Below, one piece after another: positions 50,686 to 59,185 of a DNA stretch of 64,000 nucleotides. Position 1 is the first letter of the stretch. Each line of letters starts with the position of its first letter. The position numbers and the translations under genes were made by a program. Source of the stretch: Mycobacterium sp. 1554424.7 (GTDB lineage Bacteria; Actinomycetota; Actinomycetes; Mycobacteriales; Mycobacteriaceae); the NCBI RefSeq assembly GCF_001665295.1, contig NZ_LZSE01000105.1, forward strand, positions 62,001 to 126,000, given 5' to 3'. The notes beneath the pieces were generated by a model that was not told where the DNA came from, did no database searches, and was given only the letters and a program-made list of their open reading frames with translations.

Positions 50686-51471
50686 TCAGACGCCGGCAGC
50701 CATTCCGCCGGTCACCCGCAGCGTCTCGCCCGTGATGAACCGGGCGCGCGACGATGTCAGGTACAGCATGGCCTCGACGACGTCGGTCTCAGCGCCATCG
50801 GCGTCGATCATCTGCATCGACTTGACCGCAGACCGCATCGAGTCGGGCAACTCCGCGCGGATCGTGTCGGTCAGGATCAGGCCGGGCGATATCGCGTTGA
50901 CGCGGATACCCTTGGGGCCGAGTTCGCCCGCGAATGTCACCGTCAACCCCGCGACCGCAAGCTTTGAGGTCCCGTAGGCCGTGCCTCCGAGATGCGCTGC
51001 GGCCGAGGCGATATTGACGATACTTGCGCCCGGTCGACCGATCATGTGAGGAACCGCCGCAAGTGTGCACGCGACCACTCCCAGGACGTTGACGGCGAAC
51101 AGCTGGCGCGTCTTCTCCAGCCCCAGCTTCGAGATCGGCTTGCTGTACTCGTCGCTGTGCAGGCCGGCATTGTTGATGAGCACATCGATGCCGCCCTGGC
51201 TACTGGCGACTTCCGCCATGATTTCGGCCAGGCGGCCGTCGTCTGTGACATCTCCTGGATAGGAGGATGCGGCTCCGTCGGAGTTACGGATATCCGTGGC
51301 CGCGGCCTCGACCGCCGGCTCGTCTCGGTCGATCAGCGCAACGTGTGCTCCCCTGGCCGAAAGGGCGTCGGCGAAGGCCTTACCGAAGCCACGAGCCCCA
51401 CCCGTGATTACCGCCGTCGTCCCCGCCCGCGTCGCCGCTGGAGCATCCCCGTCCCTCCCTGGTGCCGTCAT
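50686..51471 (-). CDS. Short-chain dehydrogenase/reductase
   Basis: 261-residue SDR. ITGGARGFGKAFA is the cofactor motif, NNAGLH the structural motif, and IASAAAHLGGTAYGTSK holds Ser and Tyr-x3-Lys. ATG at 51471 is used; the longer open frame upstream has no family sequence. It follows the other SDR by 34 bases, and the TetR start lies about 100 bases further on. Probably cotranscribed with the upstream SDR and under the TCAAGCGCTTGA operator at 52343. Confidence 0.87.
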   Translation of the reverse strand: MTAPGRDGDAPAATRAGTTAVITGGARGFGKAFADALSARGAHVALIDRDEPAVEAAATDIRNSDGAASSYPGDVTDDGRLAEIMAEVASSQGGIDVLINNAGLHSDEYSKPISKLGLEKTRQLFAVNVLGVVACTLAAVPHMIGRPGASIVNIASAAAHLGGTAYGTSKLAVAGLTVTFAGELGPKGIRVNAISPGLILTDTIRAELPDSMRSAVKSMQMIDADGAETDVVEAMLYLTSSRARFITGETLRVTGGMAAGV

Positions 51472-51505
51472 GTGAAGCGGTCCTCCTGTCCGAATTGCTC
51501 CCACG

Positions 51506-52315
51506 TCACTCGCGCGTCTTGGACCGGATGGCCTTGCCCGCGACCGTCCCACCGTCGACGGGCAGCACGGTGCCCGTGACATAGCGGGACCGATCGCTGG
51601 CGAAGTACAGCGCCGCCTCGGCGACGTCGTCGGGCGTGCCCTCGCGCTTCAGCGGCCGGTCGTCGCGCATGGTTTGGCGAATCGACGCCTCGAACCGCTC
51701 GAGCTCCTCCGGGTCCATTGCCAGCGCCGACTTCGACACCAGCGGCGTGGGGATGTTGCCCGGCGCGATGGCGTTGACGCGAATCTCGTAGTGGGCCAAC
51801 TCGATCGCCGCGCACTTGGTGAAATGATTGACCGCCGCTTTGGACGCGCGGTAGGCCATCACGCCGGCGCCAGCCTGGATTCCGCCGATTGAGCTGACGT
51901 TGATGATCGACCCCCCGCCATTGGCGGCCATGTGCCGAGCCGCGTCCCGGGTGCCCGCCATCACGCCCTGGACATTGACCGCCATGACGCGGTGAAAGTC
52001 GGCCAGATCGTCGTCGAAGAACCGGCGATGCATCTTGCTGGAGACCCCGGCGTTGTTGACCATCACATGCAATCCGCCGAACCTCTCGACGGCCGCGGCC
52101 ACCAGCGCCCCGAGCTGTTCGGGGTCCGAAACGTCCGTGCGCCGGAAGACGGTGTCGGGTCCCAGCGCCGTCGCCAGCGCCTCGCCGCTGTCGGCGTCGA
52201 CGTCGGCGATGACGACGCGCGCCCCCTCTGCCGCAAACCTCTGCACGATGCCGCGGCCGATGCCCGACGCGCCGCCGGTGACGGCGGCTACCTTGCCCGC
52301 CAAATCGTTGACCAC
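51506..52315 (-). CDS. Short-chain dehydrogenase/reductase
   Basis: 269-residue SDR. VTGGASGIGRGIV, NNAGVS, VSSIGGIQ and AYRASKAAV (Tyr-x3-Lys) are all canonical. GTG at 52315. First gene of an SDR pair; the operator at 52343-52364 lies 28 bases upstream, shared with the TetR gene's own operator and with a divergent NmrA-like gene. Probable alcohol or hydroxyacyl-CoA dehydrogenase in the same pathway as the P450 operon. Confidence 0.88.
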   Translation of the reverse strand: MVNDLAGKVAAVTGGASGIGRGIVQRFAAEGARVVIADVDADSGEALATALGPDTVFRRTDVSDPEQLGALVAAAVERFGGLHVMVNNAGVSSKMHRRFFDDDLADFHRVMAVNVQGVMAGTRDAARHMAANGGGSIINVSSIGGIQAGAGVMAYRASKAAVNHFTKCAAIELAHYEIRVNAIAPGNIPTPLVSKSALAMDPEELERFEASIRQTMRDDRPLKREGTPDDVAEAALYFASDRSRYVTGTVLPVDGGTVAGKAIRSKTRE

Positions 52316-52342
52316 ACGACGAGTTAATCGGCGTGAGCCGCG

Positions 52343-52364
52343 TTAAGTCAAGCAGTTGATTTAA
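52343..52364. promoter_or_regulatory. Second operator of the TCAAGCGCTTGA family, upstream of SDR and divergent NmrA-like gene
   Basis: Matches the 50613-50634 site at 21 of 22 positions, the change being in the centre (TCAAGCAGTTGA). Lies 28 bases from the minus-strand SDR start (52315) and about 90 from the plus-strand NmrA-like start (52456). Two near-identical copies 1.7 kb apart argue for one regulator. Confidence 0.75.
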
Positions 52365-52455
52365 GCCATTCGTCGACCTGGGCCTATATCAATCCGGTTG
52401 CGGAAATGGAAGGCTGGGGTTTCCGGTTCATCGGCTCATTCGGGAGGGCTTCACT

Positions 52456-53223
52456 ATGAAGGTTTTGGTCATCGGCGGCACCGGACTCATCGGCTCGCAG
52501 GTCATCGCCAATCTGGCCGAGCTGGGACACGAGGCGATCTCGGCTTCGCCGCGCTCGGGCGTCGACGCCGTCACCGGCGAGGGCGTCGCCGAAGCCGTGG
52601 CGGGCGTGGACACGGTGGTGGACGTGGCCAACTCGCCATCCTGGGAGGACGACGCCGTGCTGCACTTCTTCACCACCTCTTCCCGTAACCTCCTCGCCGC
52701 GGAGAGCGAGGCCGGTGTGCGGCACCATGTCGCGCTCTCGATCGTGGGTGCCGACCGCACTCAGGACAGCGGCTATATGCGGGCCAAGGTCGCCCAGGAG
52801 AAGGTGATCGAGGAATCCGGAGCGCCGTATTCGATCGTGCGGGCCACGCAGTTCTTCGAATTCGTCAGCGGGATAGCCGATTCGGCGGCCGACGGCGACA
52901 CCATTCGCCTGCCGCATGCGGCGTTCCAGCCCATCGCCGCCAAGGACGTCGCCACGGCAGTCACCCGGGCTGCGATCGGCGATCCGACCAACGGCATCAC
53001 CAACATCGCCGGCCCGGAAAAGCTCGGCATGGACGACTTCGCCCGCGCCAGCCTGGCCGCGGACGGCGATGCCCGTCAGGTCGTCACCGACCCCACGGCG
53101 CCCTACTATGGCGCTGTGCTGGACGACCAAAGCATCGTTCCCATCGACGGCGAAGACCCGACGATCTACCCCACCCGCTTCAGCGACTGGAAGGCCTCGC
53201 ACGCTTCCAGCGGCGCGCAGTAA
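52456..53223 (+). CDS. NmrA-like atypical SDR (NAD(P)-binding protein)
   Basis: 255-residue atypical SDR. The N-terminus MKVLVIGGTGLIGSQV is the NmrA-like nucleotide motif, VVDVANSPSW and VRHHVALSIVGADR follow, and YSIVRATQFFEFV is the substrate region. No Tyr-x3-Lys pair appears in the canonical place (YMRAK at 100-110 is a partial match). These proteins act as redox sensors or oxidoreductases. It follows the divergent operator and may be regulated by the TetR at 49921. Confidence 0.85.
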   Translation: MKVLVIGGTGLIGSQVIANLAELGHEAISASPRSGVDAVTGEGVAEAVAGVDTVVDVANSPSWEDDAVLHFFTTSSRNLLAAESEAGVRHHVALSIVGADRTQDSGYMRAKVAQEKVIEESGAPYSIVRATQFFEFVSGIADSAADGDTIRLPHAAFQPIAAKDVATAVTRAAIGDPTNGITNIAGPEKLGMDDFARASLAADGDARQVVTDPTAPYYGAVLDDQSIVPIDGEDPTIYPTRFSDWKASHASSGAQ

Positions 53224-53246
53224 CCCGACGCCGGGCATCGACGCGC

Positions 53247-53990
53247 ATGCCTCGGGTCGCATTGATTACCGGTGCCAGCCGTGGCATCGGCGCGGCGACG
53301 GCACGGGTCCTTGCCGCGCGTGGATTTCGCGTGGTGGTCAACTACCACTCCAGCGCCGCCGAGGCCGAGGAGGTGGTCGCTGCTATCGCGTCGGCGGGCG
53401 GCGAGGCCGTGGCGATTCGGGCCGATGTCACCGCGCCCGGTGACGTCTGCACCATGGCCGACGAAATCGCCGGGCACTGGGGTGCGGTGGACGTGCTGGT
53501 GCACAACGCGTTGATCCCGTTCGTCGTCACCTCGTTCGCCGACCTCACCTGGGAGCAGCTCGGCGGCAAGCTGGACAACGAGCTGCACGCCGCTTATTCG
53601 CTGACGAAAGCCGTTGTGCCGGGAATGATTTCCCGCGGATACGGCAGGCTGATCTTTCTCAGTACCGGGCTCTCGCGGCGTCCGCGCGACGGGATGATCG
53701 CGTTGGGCACGGCCAAGGCCGCCCTGGACCAGTTCGTCCGCTACGTCGCGCTCGAGCTGGCGCCGCACGGGATCACCGCGAACCTCGTCGCGCCGGCCAC
53801 CGTCAGCGGAACAAGGGTGACCGGGCAACTTTCGTCGGAGCGGATGGATCAGCTCGGGGAGGCCGCACCGATGGGACGGCTCGTCACTCCCGACGAGGTG
53901 GCCCACACGATCGCGTTCTTGGCGAGTGAGGATTCCGGTTTCACCACCGGACACTATCTGCCGGTCAACGGCGGCCTTGCGATGGACTGA
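53247..53990 (+). CDS. SDR family protein lacking the catalytic Tyr
   Basis: 247-residue FabG-like SDR. ITGASRGIGAATA is the cofactor motif and Ser139 (FLST) is in place, but the Tyr-x3-Lys motif reads Leu153-Gly-Thr-Ala-Lys157, and the usual NNAG is HNAL. The catalytic Tyr is thus Leu, so dehydrogenase activity is doubtful; it may bind cofactor or act as a partner. ATG at 53247. It is followed after six bases by an NMT1-like protein, so the two are likely cotranscribed. Confidence 0.83.
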   Translation: MPRVALITGASRGIGAATARVLAARGFRVVVNYHSSAAEAEEVVAAIASAGGEAVAIRADVTAPGDVCTMADEIAGHWGAVDVLVHNALIPFVVTSFADLTWEQLGGKLDNELHAAYSLTKAVVPGMISRGYGRLIFLSTGLSRRPRDGMIALGTAKAALDQFVRYVALELAPHGITANLVAPATVSGTRVTGQLSSERMDQLGEAAPMGRLVTPDEVAHTIAFLASEDSGFTTGHYLPVNGGLAMD

Positions 53991-53996
53991 ACAGCC

Positions 53997-54863
53997 ATGG
54001 ACACGATCGACCTGGCCTACGTCGGGCGCGGCATCCACGAAGAACTGGTCGCCTACATCGCCGACCAGGAAGGCTACTTCCACGACGAAGGCGTCCACGT
54101 CGCCGTGCGTGACGGAATCAACTGGGACACAGAGCGTCTGCGCTCCTGCGCGACGATAGGCCTCGGCCGTGCCGTCCTGTCGCGCTTGACCCATGGCATC
54201 GAATGGGCGGTGCTGAGCGTGAACACCCACCGCCCGCTGTTCTGGTTTCTCGGCGGCCCCGATGTGTCCGCCATGGCGGACCTTCGTGGGCGCCGGCTCG
54301 CCGTACACGCCCCGCACACCGCACCGGGTTGCTTCGCGCGAGTCGTGTTGCGCCAGCACGGTCTCGACCCCGATCGCGATCTTGAGTGTGTGGTGCGATC
54401 CCCGGGTGACTACCAGATGGATATACGGAGGCTGCGGGACAAGTCGATCGACGCCGCCTATGTCGGCAGCACCCTCGGCCCCGAGCAGGTCGCCGACGAG
54501 GAGGGCTTCCACGTGCTGGCGTGGGTGGGAGATCATTTCCAGATCCCCACCGTCGGGGTGGCGGTGGATGCGACCCGCCTTCGGACCGACAGCCCAGCGC
54601 TGCAGGCGGTGGTACGGGCCAACCGACGCGCCCTGCGGACGATGGCCGAACGACCCGACGTGGCGATCAATTACCTCGCCTCGTTTCTGGGCCGGCTGAC
54701 GCCCGACGAGGCGCAACGCCACTACGAGCGTTACATCGGCCCGCACTTCACCGCCGACGGCCGGGTGGACCTCGACATCGCCCGGCGCGCGGTCGACACC
54801 GTCGCGGCCGAACTCGGTGTCGCCTCGATACCGGCGGACGAGATCTATCTGGCCGCCCAATAA
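53997..54863 (+). CDS. NMT1/THI5-like periplasmic-binding-fold protein without signal peptide
   Basis: 288-residue protein with the NMT1/THI5 (SsuA-like) fold. The start MDTIDLAYVGRGIHEELVAYIA is followed by GYFHDEGVHVAVRDG and RGRRLAVHAPHTAPG, and the C-terminal domain runs to ADEIYLAAQ. There is no signal peptide or lipobox, and no ABC transporter gene lies nearby, so it is presumably cytosolic. In other organisms this fold makes a thiamin pyrimidine or binds sulfonates, but neither is implied here. Directly follows the degenerate SDR. Confidence 0.78.
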   Translation: MDTIDLAYVGRGIHEELVAYIADQEGYFHDEGVHVAVRDGINWDTERLRSCATIGLGRAVLSRLTHGIEWAVLSVNTHRPLFWFLGGPDVSAMADLRGRRLAVHAPHTAPGCFARVVLRQHGLDPDRDLECVVRSPGDYQMDIRRLRDKSIDAAYVGSTLGPEQVADEEGFHVLAWVGDHFQIPTVGVAVDATRLRTDSPALQAVVRANRRALRTMAERPDVAINYLASFLGRLTPDEAQRHYERYIGPHFTADGRVDLDIARRAVDTVAAELGVASIPADEIYLAAQ

Positions 54864-54946
54864 TCATCGACTACTTGCGTTCCAGCGAACCGCCGAGCAC
54901 GGTATTAGTCGCAGGGGATGATCCGACCCGAGACGAGGAGCGCTCC

Positions 54947-56524
54947 ATGCCGGTCCCCTTCAACGCGACGCGGCTCACCCGCCGCGGCTTCCTGGCCGCC
55001 GGCATCGCCGGCGGGTTGGCGCTGGCGGCCTGCGGCCAGCCCAAGTCCCAGGGAACGAGCGCGTCCGCCCAGATGGCCGCCGCGATCGCCGCGGCCGAGC
55101 AGGCGCGGCCGCACAGCGGGCGCACCGTCACCGCCAGCCTGACGCCCCAGCAGGCGCAGATCGATCTGGGTGGACCCGTCGTCAGCACGATGGCCTTCGG
55201 CAACACCATCCCGGGACCGCTGATCCGCGCCAAGATCGGCGACGAACTCGTCGTCACCGTCTCAAACCAGCTGGCCTCCCCGACGTCGGTGCATTGGCAC
55301 GGCATCGCGCTTCGCAACGACATGGACGGCGCGGCGCCCGCGAGCGCCAACATCCCGGCCGGGCAGGACTTCACCTACCGGTTCTCCGTCCCCAATTCGG
55401 GCACCTACTGGGGCCATCCGCACGTCGGGCTGAACGCCGACAAGGGGCTCTACCTGCCGGTCATCGTCGACGATCCGAGCGAGGGCAACTACGACGCCGA
55501 ATGGATTGTCGTCCTTGATGATTGGACCGACGGCGTCGGTAAGACTCCCCAGCAGCTCTACAACGAGCTCACCAGCCCGAACAAGCCGAGCCGCTCGAGC
55601 ATGCCGACGACATCGACGACCTTGACGTCCCCGAGCAGCTCTACGCGCTCGACGACGCCGACATCCGGCATGCCGGAGATGCCTGGCATGTCCGACAACG
55701 GCGGCACAAAGAGCGATCTACTCGGCGGCGACGCCGGAGACATCGGCTACCCCTACTACCTGATCAACGGCCGAATCCCGGCCGCGCCCACCACATTCAA
55801 TGCGAAGCCGGGCCAGCGCATCAGGATCCGTTTCATCAATACCGGCTCGGACACCGCGTTCCGCGTCGCGCTGACCGGCCATTCGATGACGGTCACCCAC
55901 ACCGACGGCTTCCCCGTCGTACCCACCCCGGTCGACGCCCTGCTCATCGGCATGGCCGAACGCTACGACGTCATCGTGACCGCCGCCGACGGCGTGTTCC
56001 CGCTCGTGGCGCTGGCGGAGGGCAAGAACGCCCTGGCACGCGCGTTGCTGTCCACCGGGACCGGCAGCCCACCCGACGCGGGGTATAAACCGCCCGAACT
56101 CAACCAACGGGTCGGCACCATCGGAATGTTCACGGCCACAACGCCGGTCAACCTGGGTCGACCGCAGCCGGGGCTCGACCTTCCGGTCGTGCTGGGCGGC
56201 AACATGATGCAGTACAACTGGATGATCAACGGCAGACCGTACAGCCAGACGGATCCGCTGCACGTCCGCGAGGGAGAACGGCCCACGATCACGTTCGACA
56301 ACCCCACGATGATGTATCACCCGATTCATCTGCACGGCCACACCTATCAACTGATCAAGGCCGACGGCAGCCCCGGCCCGCGCAAGGACACCGTCATCGT
56401 GCTGCCCAAGCAGAAGGTGCAGGCCGTCCTGATCGCGGACAACCCGGGCGTGTGGCAGTTGCACTGCCACAACACCTATCACCAGGAGGCCGGCATGCAG
56501 ACCCGGCTCGAGTACGTCTTCTAG
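54947..56524 (+). CDS. mmcO: Multicopper oxidase, Tat lipoprotein (MmcO-like)
   Basis: 525-residue multicopper oxidase resembling Mycobacterium MmcO, which oxidises Cu(I) for copper resistance. A twin-arginine signal with lipobox (RLTRRGFLAAGIAGGLAL, then AACG with lipid Cys29) exports a folded lipoprotein. Copper motifs are VHWHG, GHPHVG, HPIHLHGH and the C-terminal HCHNTYHQEAGMQ, covering types 1, 2 and 3. A Ser/Thr/Met-rich linker with MPEMPGM around 211-250 may bind extra copper. ATG at 54947 follows GAGGAGCGCTCC. It lies 83 bases after the NMT1-like gene; copper control could not be confirmed from the upstream bases. Confidence 0.9.
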   Translation: MPVPFNATRLTRRGFLAAGIAGGLALAACGQPKSQGTSASAQMAAAIAAAEQARPHSGRTVTASLTPQQAQIDLGGPVVSTMAFGNTIPGPLIRAKIGDELVVTVSNQLASPTSVHWHGIALRNDMDGAAPASANIPAGQDFTYRFSVPNSGTYWGHPHVGLNADKGLYLPVIVDDPSEGNYDAEWIVVLDDWTDGVGKTPQQLYNELTSPNKPSRSSMPTTSTTLTSPSSSTRSTTPTSGMPEMPGMSDNGGTKSDLLGGDAGDIGYPYYLINGRIPAAPTTFNAKPGQRIRIRFINTGSDTAFRVALTGHSMTVTHTDGFPVVPTPVDALLIGMAERYDVIVTAADGVFPLVALAEGKNALARALLSTGTGSPPDAGYKPPELNQRVGTIGMFTATTPVNLGRPQPGLDLPVVLGGNMMQYNWMINGRPYSQTDPLHVREGERPTITFDNPTMMYHPIHLHGHTYQLIKADGSPGPRKDTVIVLPKQKVQAVLIADNPGVWQLHCHNTYHQEAGMQTRLEYVF

Positions 56525-56527
56525 ACT

Positions 56528-57349
56528 TCAGGCGGTTGCGAAGAAGTCCAGTAGCAATTCGTTGACCACGGCGGGCCGTTCGATTTGCGGGCAGTGGCCG
56601 GCCTTGGCCACCACCACCGCGCGGGCGTCGTCGATCTGTTTCGCGATCTGGTCGGCCCAGCCGGACGGCAGGAGCTTGTCGTCTCCTCCTTCGATGACGA
56701 GCGTCGGAACGGTGATGCGGTCGTACGCGCGGGCGCTCGACGGGGTCGGCGACGGCGGCGCGTCGGGGCGGCGGAATCGCGCGGCCGCCACGGCCTCCCA
56801 CGCGCCGGGCGTGGTGCTCGACTCGTAGCGCCGCCGCACGTAGTCCTCGTCAGCAGGGTAGCCGGGGTCGTGGAACAGCGCCTCGACGATGCGACGCATC
56901 GCCGGCAGCGTCGCGTCGTACTGCTGCAGCGCATCGAAATGCCGGTTCTGCTGGATCTCGCCGCCGCCACAGATGATCACCAGGCTGCGGACCGGCAGCA
57001 GCGGCGCGTCCGCGGTGGCATCGGTGAGCAGGTTGATGGCGCCCATCGAGTTGCCGACGAAGTGGGCGGAGTCGATGCCGACCTCCTCGCAGAATCGTGC
57101 CACGTGCCGAATCCGCATCCGGCGCCCCTCGACGAAGTCGATGACCTTCGCCGACTGGCCGAACCCCAGCTGGTCCGGCGCGAGGACGCGGTAGTGCGCG
57201 GCGAGGGCGGCGATGTTGCGTTCCCAGCCGAGTTCGGCGCTGGCGCCGAACTCACCGCCGTGCAACAGCACCACCGGGTCGCCGCCGCCGGCCTCCAGGT
57301 AGCTGGTGACCAGCCCGTCGACCAGCGTCGTTTTGCGCTTAACCTCCAT
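56528..57349 (-). CDS. Alpha/beta hydrolase of the meta-cleavage type (MhpC/HsaD-like)
   Basis: 273-residue hydrolase of the C-C bond hydrolase family. LLHGG at 28-32 is the oxyanion loop, the nucleophile is Ser101 in GNSMGA, GGDDK carries an acid and AGHCPQIERP the His. The PDQLGFGQSAK stretch is characteristic of MhpC, BphD and HsaD enzymes that hydrolyse meta-ring-fission products. ATG at 57349 overlaps the cyclase stop (TGATG). Last gene of the operon that also encodes the extradiol dioxygenase, so it is the expected next step. Confidence 0.87.
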   Translation of the reverse strand: MEVKRKTTLVDGLVTSYLEAGGGDPVVLLHGGEFGASAELGWERNIAALAAHYRVLAPDQLGFGQSAKVIDFVEGRRMRIRHVARFCEEVGIDSAHFVGNSMGAINLLTDATADAPLLPVRSLVIICGGGEIQQNRHFDALQQYDATLPAMRRIVEALFHDPGYPADEDYVRRRYESSTTPGAWEAVAAARFRRPDAPPSPTPSSARAYDRITVPTLVIEGGDDKLLPSGWADQIAKQIDDARAVVVAKAGHCPQIERPAVVNELLLDFFATA

Positions 57350-58341
57350 CACTTGATCGCGATCGGATTGACCGGGGATCCCACGGCGCCGATGACTCTC
57401 AATGGTGGTGCGACGAGCTGGAACTCGTAAACGCCGTCGGCGGCGCAATCGTCCGCCAGGGCGGTGAGATCCCAGTACTCGCCGAAGATCATTCCCATGT
57501 CACGCAGGCAGAGGCAATGCAGGGGGAAGGTGATGCCGTCGACTCCGGACACGAGGTCTTCGACCTGAAGATTGTCGGCCGCCACGGCGGCGATCTCGTG
57601 GTCATGCAGCCACTGGGCACATCGCCAATCCAGCCCGGAGTAGCCCTCCGTCTTGTTGCCGGTCATGAGAAACCTTGTCCACCAGCCCGTCCGGATCAGG
57701 ACAATGTCGCCCCGCCCGATTGTCACGCCCTGGGCGCGAACCACGTCGTCGAGTTCCTCCGGCGAGATCGGGTTTCCGGCTTCGAGGAAGACCTCGGCAC
57801 CGCGGTGGCGAACCAGGTCCAGCAGCACACCGCGGGACGTGACGCCCTTGCCGTCGACCTTGTCGATGCCGCAGCGGAAGGCCCCCATGCTGGTCACCGT
57901 ATCCGCCGGGAAGCCGTTGTAGAGGTGATCGTCGTAGTAGACGTGTGACAGCGCATCCCACTGGCTGGCCGCCTGCAACGGCATGATGATGATGTCGTCG
58001 TTAAAACGGAACGGATTGTCGGCGGTCATGTAGCTACTGAGCTGATGCGCCAACGGGTTACGCGGCCATTGGGGGCCGTACTTGGCCAGCGTGTTCACAT
58101 CGCCGCCGTCGACAGTCATGATGTGCACCGGGTTATGACGAAATTCGAAGGCGCCCTGCGGGCCCGACGCGCCGAAGTCGACGCCGAGCGGGAACACCTT
58201 GCCATGCCGCACCAGGCCCGCGGCCTGTGCGACCTTGTCCGCGGTGATGAAGTTCAGCGTGCCCAGCTCGTCATCGTCCCCCCACCGTCCCCAATTGGAG
58301 ACGTCACGCGCGACCCGCCGAAAATCACTCAAGTCGGCCAC
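57349..58341 (-). CDS. Cyclase family hydrolase
   Basis: 330-residue protein of the cyclase (kynurenine-formamidase-like) family. The metal region reads SQWDALSHVYYDDHLYNG, a variant of the usual H-x-G-T-H-x-D-x3-H with Gln-Trp-Asp and one His. TIGRGDIVLIRTGWW and a final PLRVIGAVGSPVNP are family features. GTG at 58341 overlaps the SDR stop by 13 bases. Hydrolysis of an amide, lactone or enol-type bond is typical; within a ring-cleavage operon it may open a lactone or cyclic ketone (inference). Confidence 0.84.
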   Translation of the reverse strand: MADLSDFRRVARDVSNWGRWGDDDELGTLNFITADKVAQAAGLVRHGKVFPLGVDFGASGPQGAFEFRHNPVHIMTVDGGDVNTLAKYGPQWPRNPLAHQLSSYMTADNPFRFNDDIIIMPLQAASQWDALSHVYYDDHLYNGFPADTVTSMGAFRCGIDKVDGKGVTSRGVLLDLVRHRGAEVFLEAGNPISPEELDDVVRAQGVTIGRGDIVLIRTGWWTRFLMTGNKTEGYSGLDWRCAQWLHDHEIAAVAADNLQVEDLVSGVDGITFPLHCLCLRDMGMIFGEYWDLTALADDCAADGVYEFQLVAPPLRVIGAVGSPVNPIAIK

Positions 58342-59165
58342 GGGGCTCCTTCCTGTCCTTCTGAGAGCTCACGCGCGATCGCGGCGCCCACGTTGCCGCC
58401 GTCGACCCACACCACCTGGCCCGTAATGTAGCTGGCTGCACGGCTATTCAGAAACAGTAAGACCGAGGCCTGCTCTGCCGGGCCCGAAACTCGGCCCAAT
58501 GGCTTGGGAATGTCGTCGAGGAAGCCCTGCCCGTACGCCGTGCGCAGCTGGTCGAGGATCGGGGTTTCTGTGACACCTGGGCCGGTGCAGTTGATGCGGA
58601 TGCCCCGCGCGCCGAGGGGCGCGGCGTTTCGCATGGTGTAGAGGATGATTGCCTCTTTGGACAACTGGTATCCGCCGCCGGCCAGCGCATCGGGGTGCGC
58701 GCGGCACCAGTCGATGCCCTCGGCCATCGTCGCGGTGTTCAGCAGGGGGGCCACCGCGCGCACGTGGTCGCGGTACGCCGCCGCGGCGAGCGACGAGACG
58801 CTGACAATCGACGACCCCGCCGGCATCTTTTCCAGCAGCGCCTCGGTGAGGTGCCGCAGTCCAAGGAAGTTGATGGCGACCACCAGCGGGGGGTCGCCGA
58901 TCCCGGACGAGACGCCCGCCACGTTGAACAGCGCGTCGACCGGCCCCTCGACGGACGCCACCGCCCGATCGATCGAGACGGGGTCGGCGAGGTCGACGTC
59001 GTGAAACCCGTTGAGCTCGAAGGCGGGGCGGCGCTTGTCCAGCCCGACGACGTCGGCCCCGAGTTCGGTGAGCTGGCGCACCACCTGTTCGCCGATGCCC
59101 GATGCGCATCCGGTCACGACGGCACGGCGCCCGTCGTAGCGCCACAGGTCGTCGATCTGTCCCAC
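58329..59165 (-). CDS. Short-chain dehydrogenase/reductase
   Basis: 278-residue SDR. VTGCASGIGEQVV is the cofactor motif, FNVAGVS the structural motif, and the active site has VSSLA with GGYQLSKEAI (Tyr-x3-Lys) after an insertion of about 30 residues, a layout seen in 3-alpha-hydroxysteroid dehydrogenase/carbonyl reductases. GTG at 59165. It overlaps the cyclase gene by 13 bases; 20 bases separate it from the LLM oxygenase. Probable ring-alcohol dehydrogenase. Confidence 0.86.
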   Translation of the reverse strand: MGQIDDLWRYDGRRAVVTGCASGIGEQVVRQLTELGADVVGLDKRRPAFELNGFHDVDLADPVSIDRAVASVEGPVDALFNVAGVSSGIGDPPLVVAINFLGLRHLTEALLEKMPAGSSIVSVSSLAAAAYRDHVRAVAPLLNTATMAEGIDWCRAHPDALAGGGYQLSKEAIILYTMRNAAPLGARGIRINCTGPGVTETPILDQLRTAYGQGFLDDIPKPLGRVSGPAEQASVLLFLNSRAASYITGQVVWVDGGNVGAAIARELSEGQEGAPWPT

Positions 59166-59185
59166 GGCTCAATCCGCTTCCGGCG

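Noticed and set aside
54864-54946. Copper-responsive operator before the MmcO-like gene
   Set aside because: I looked for an inverted repeat of the RicR/CsoR type but found none I could support.
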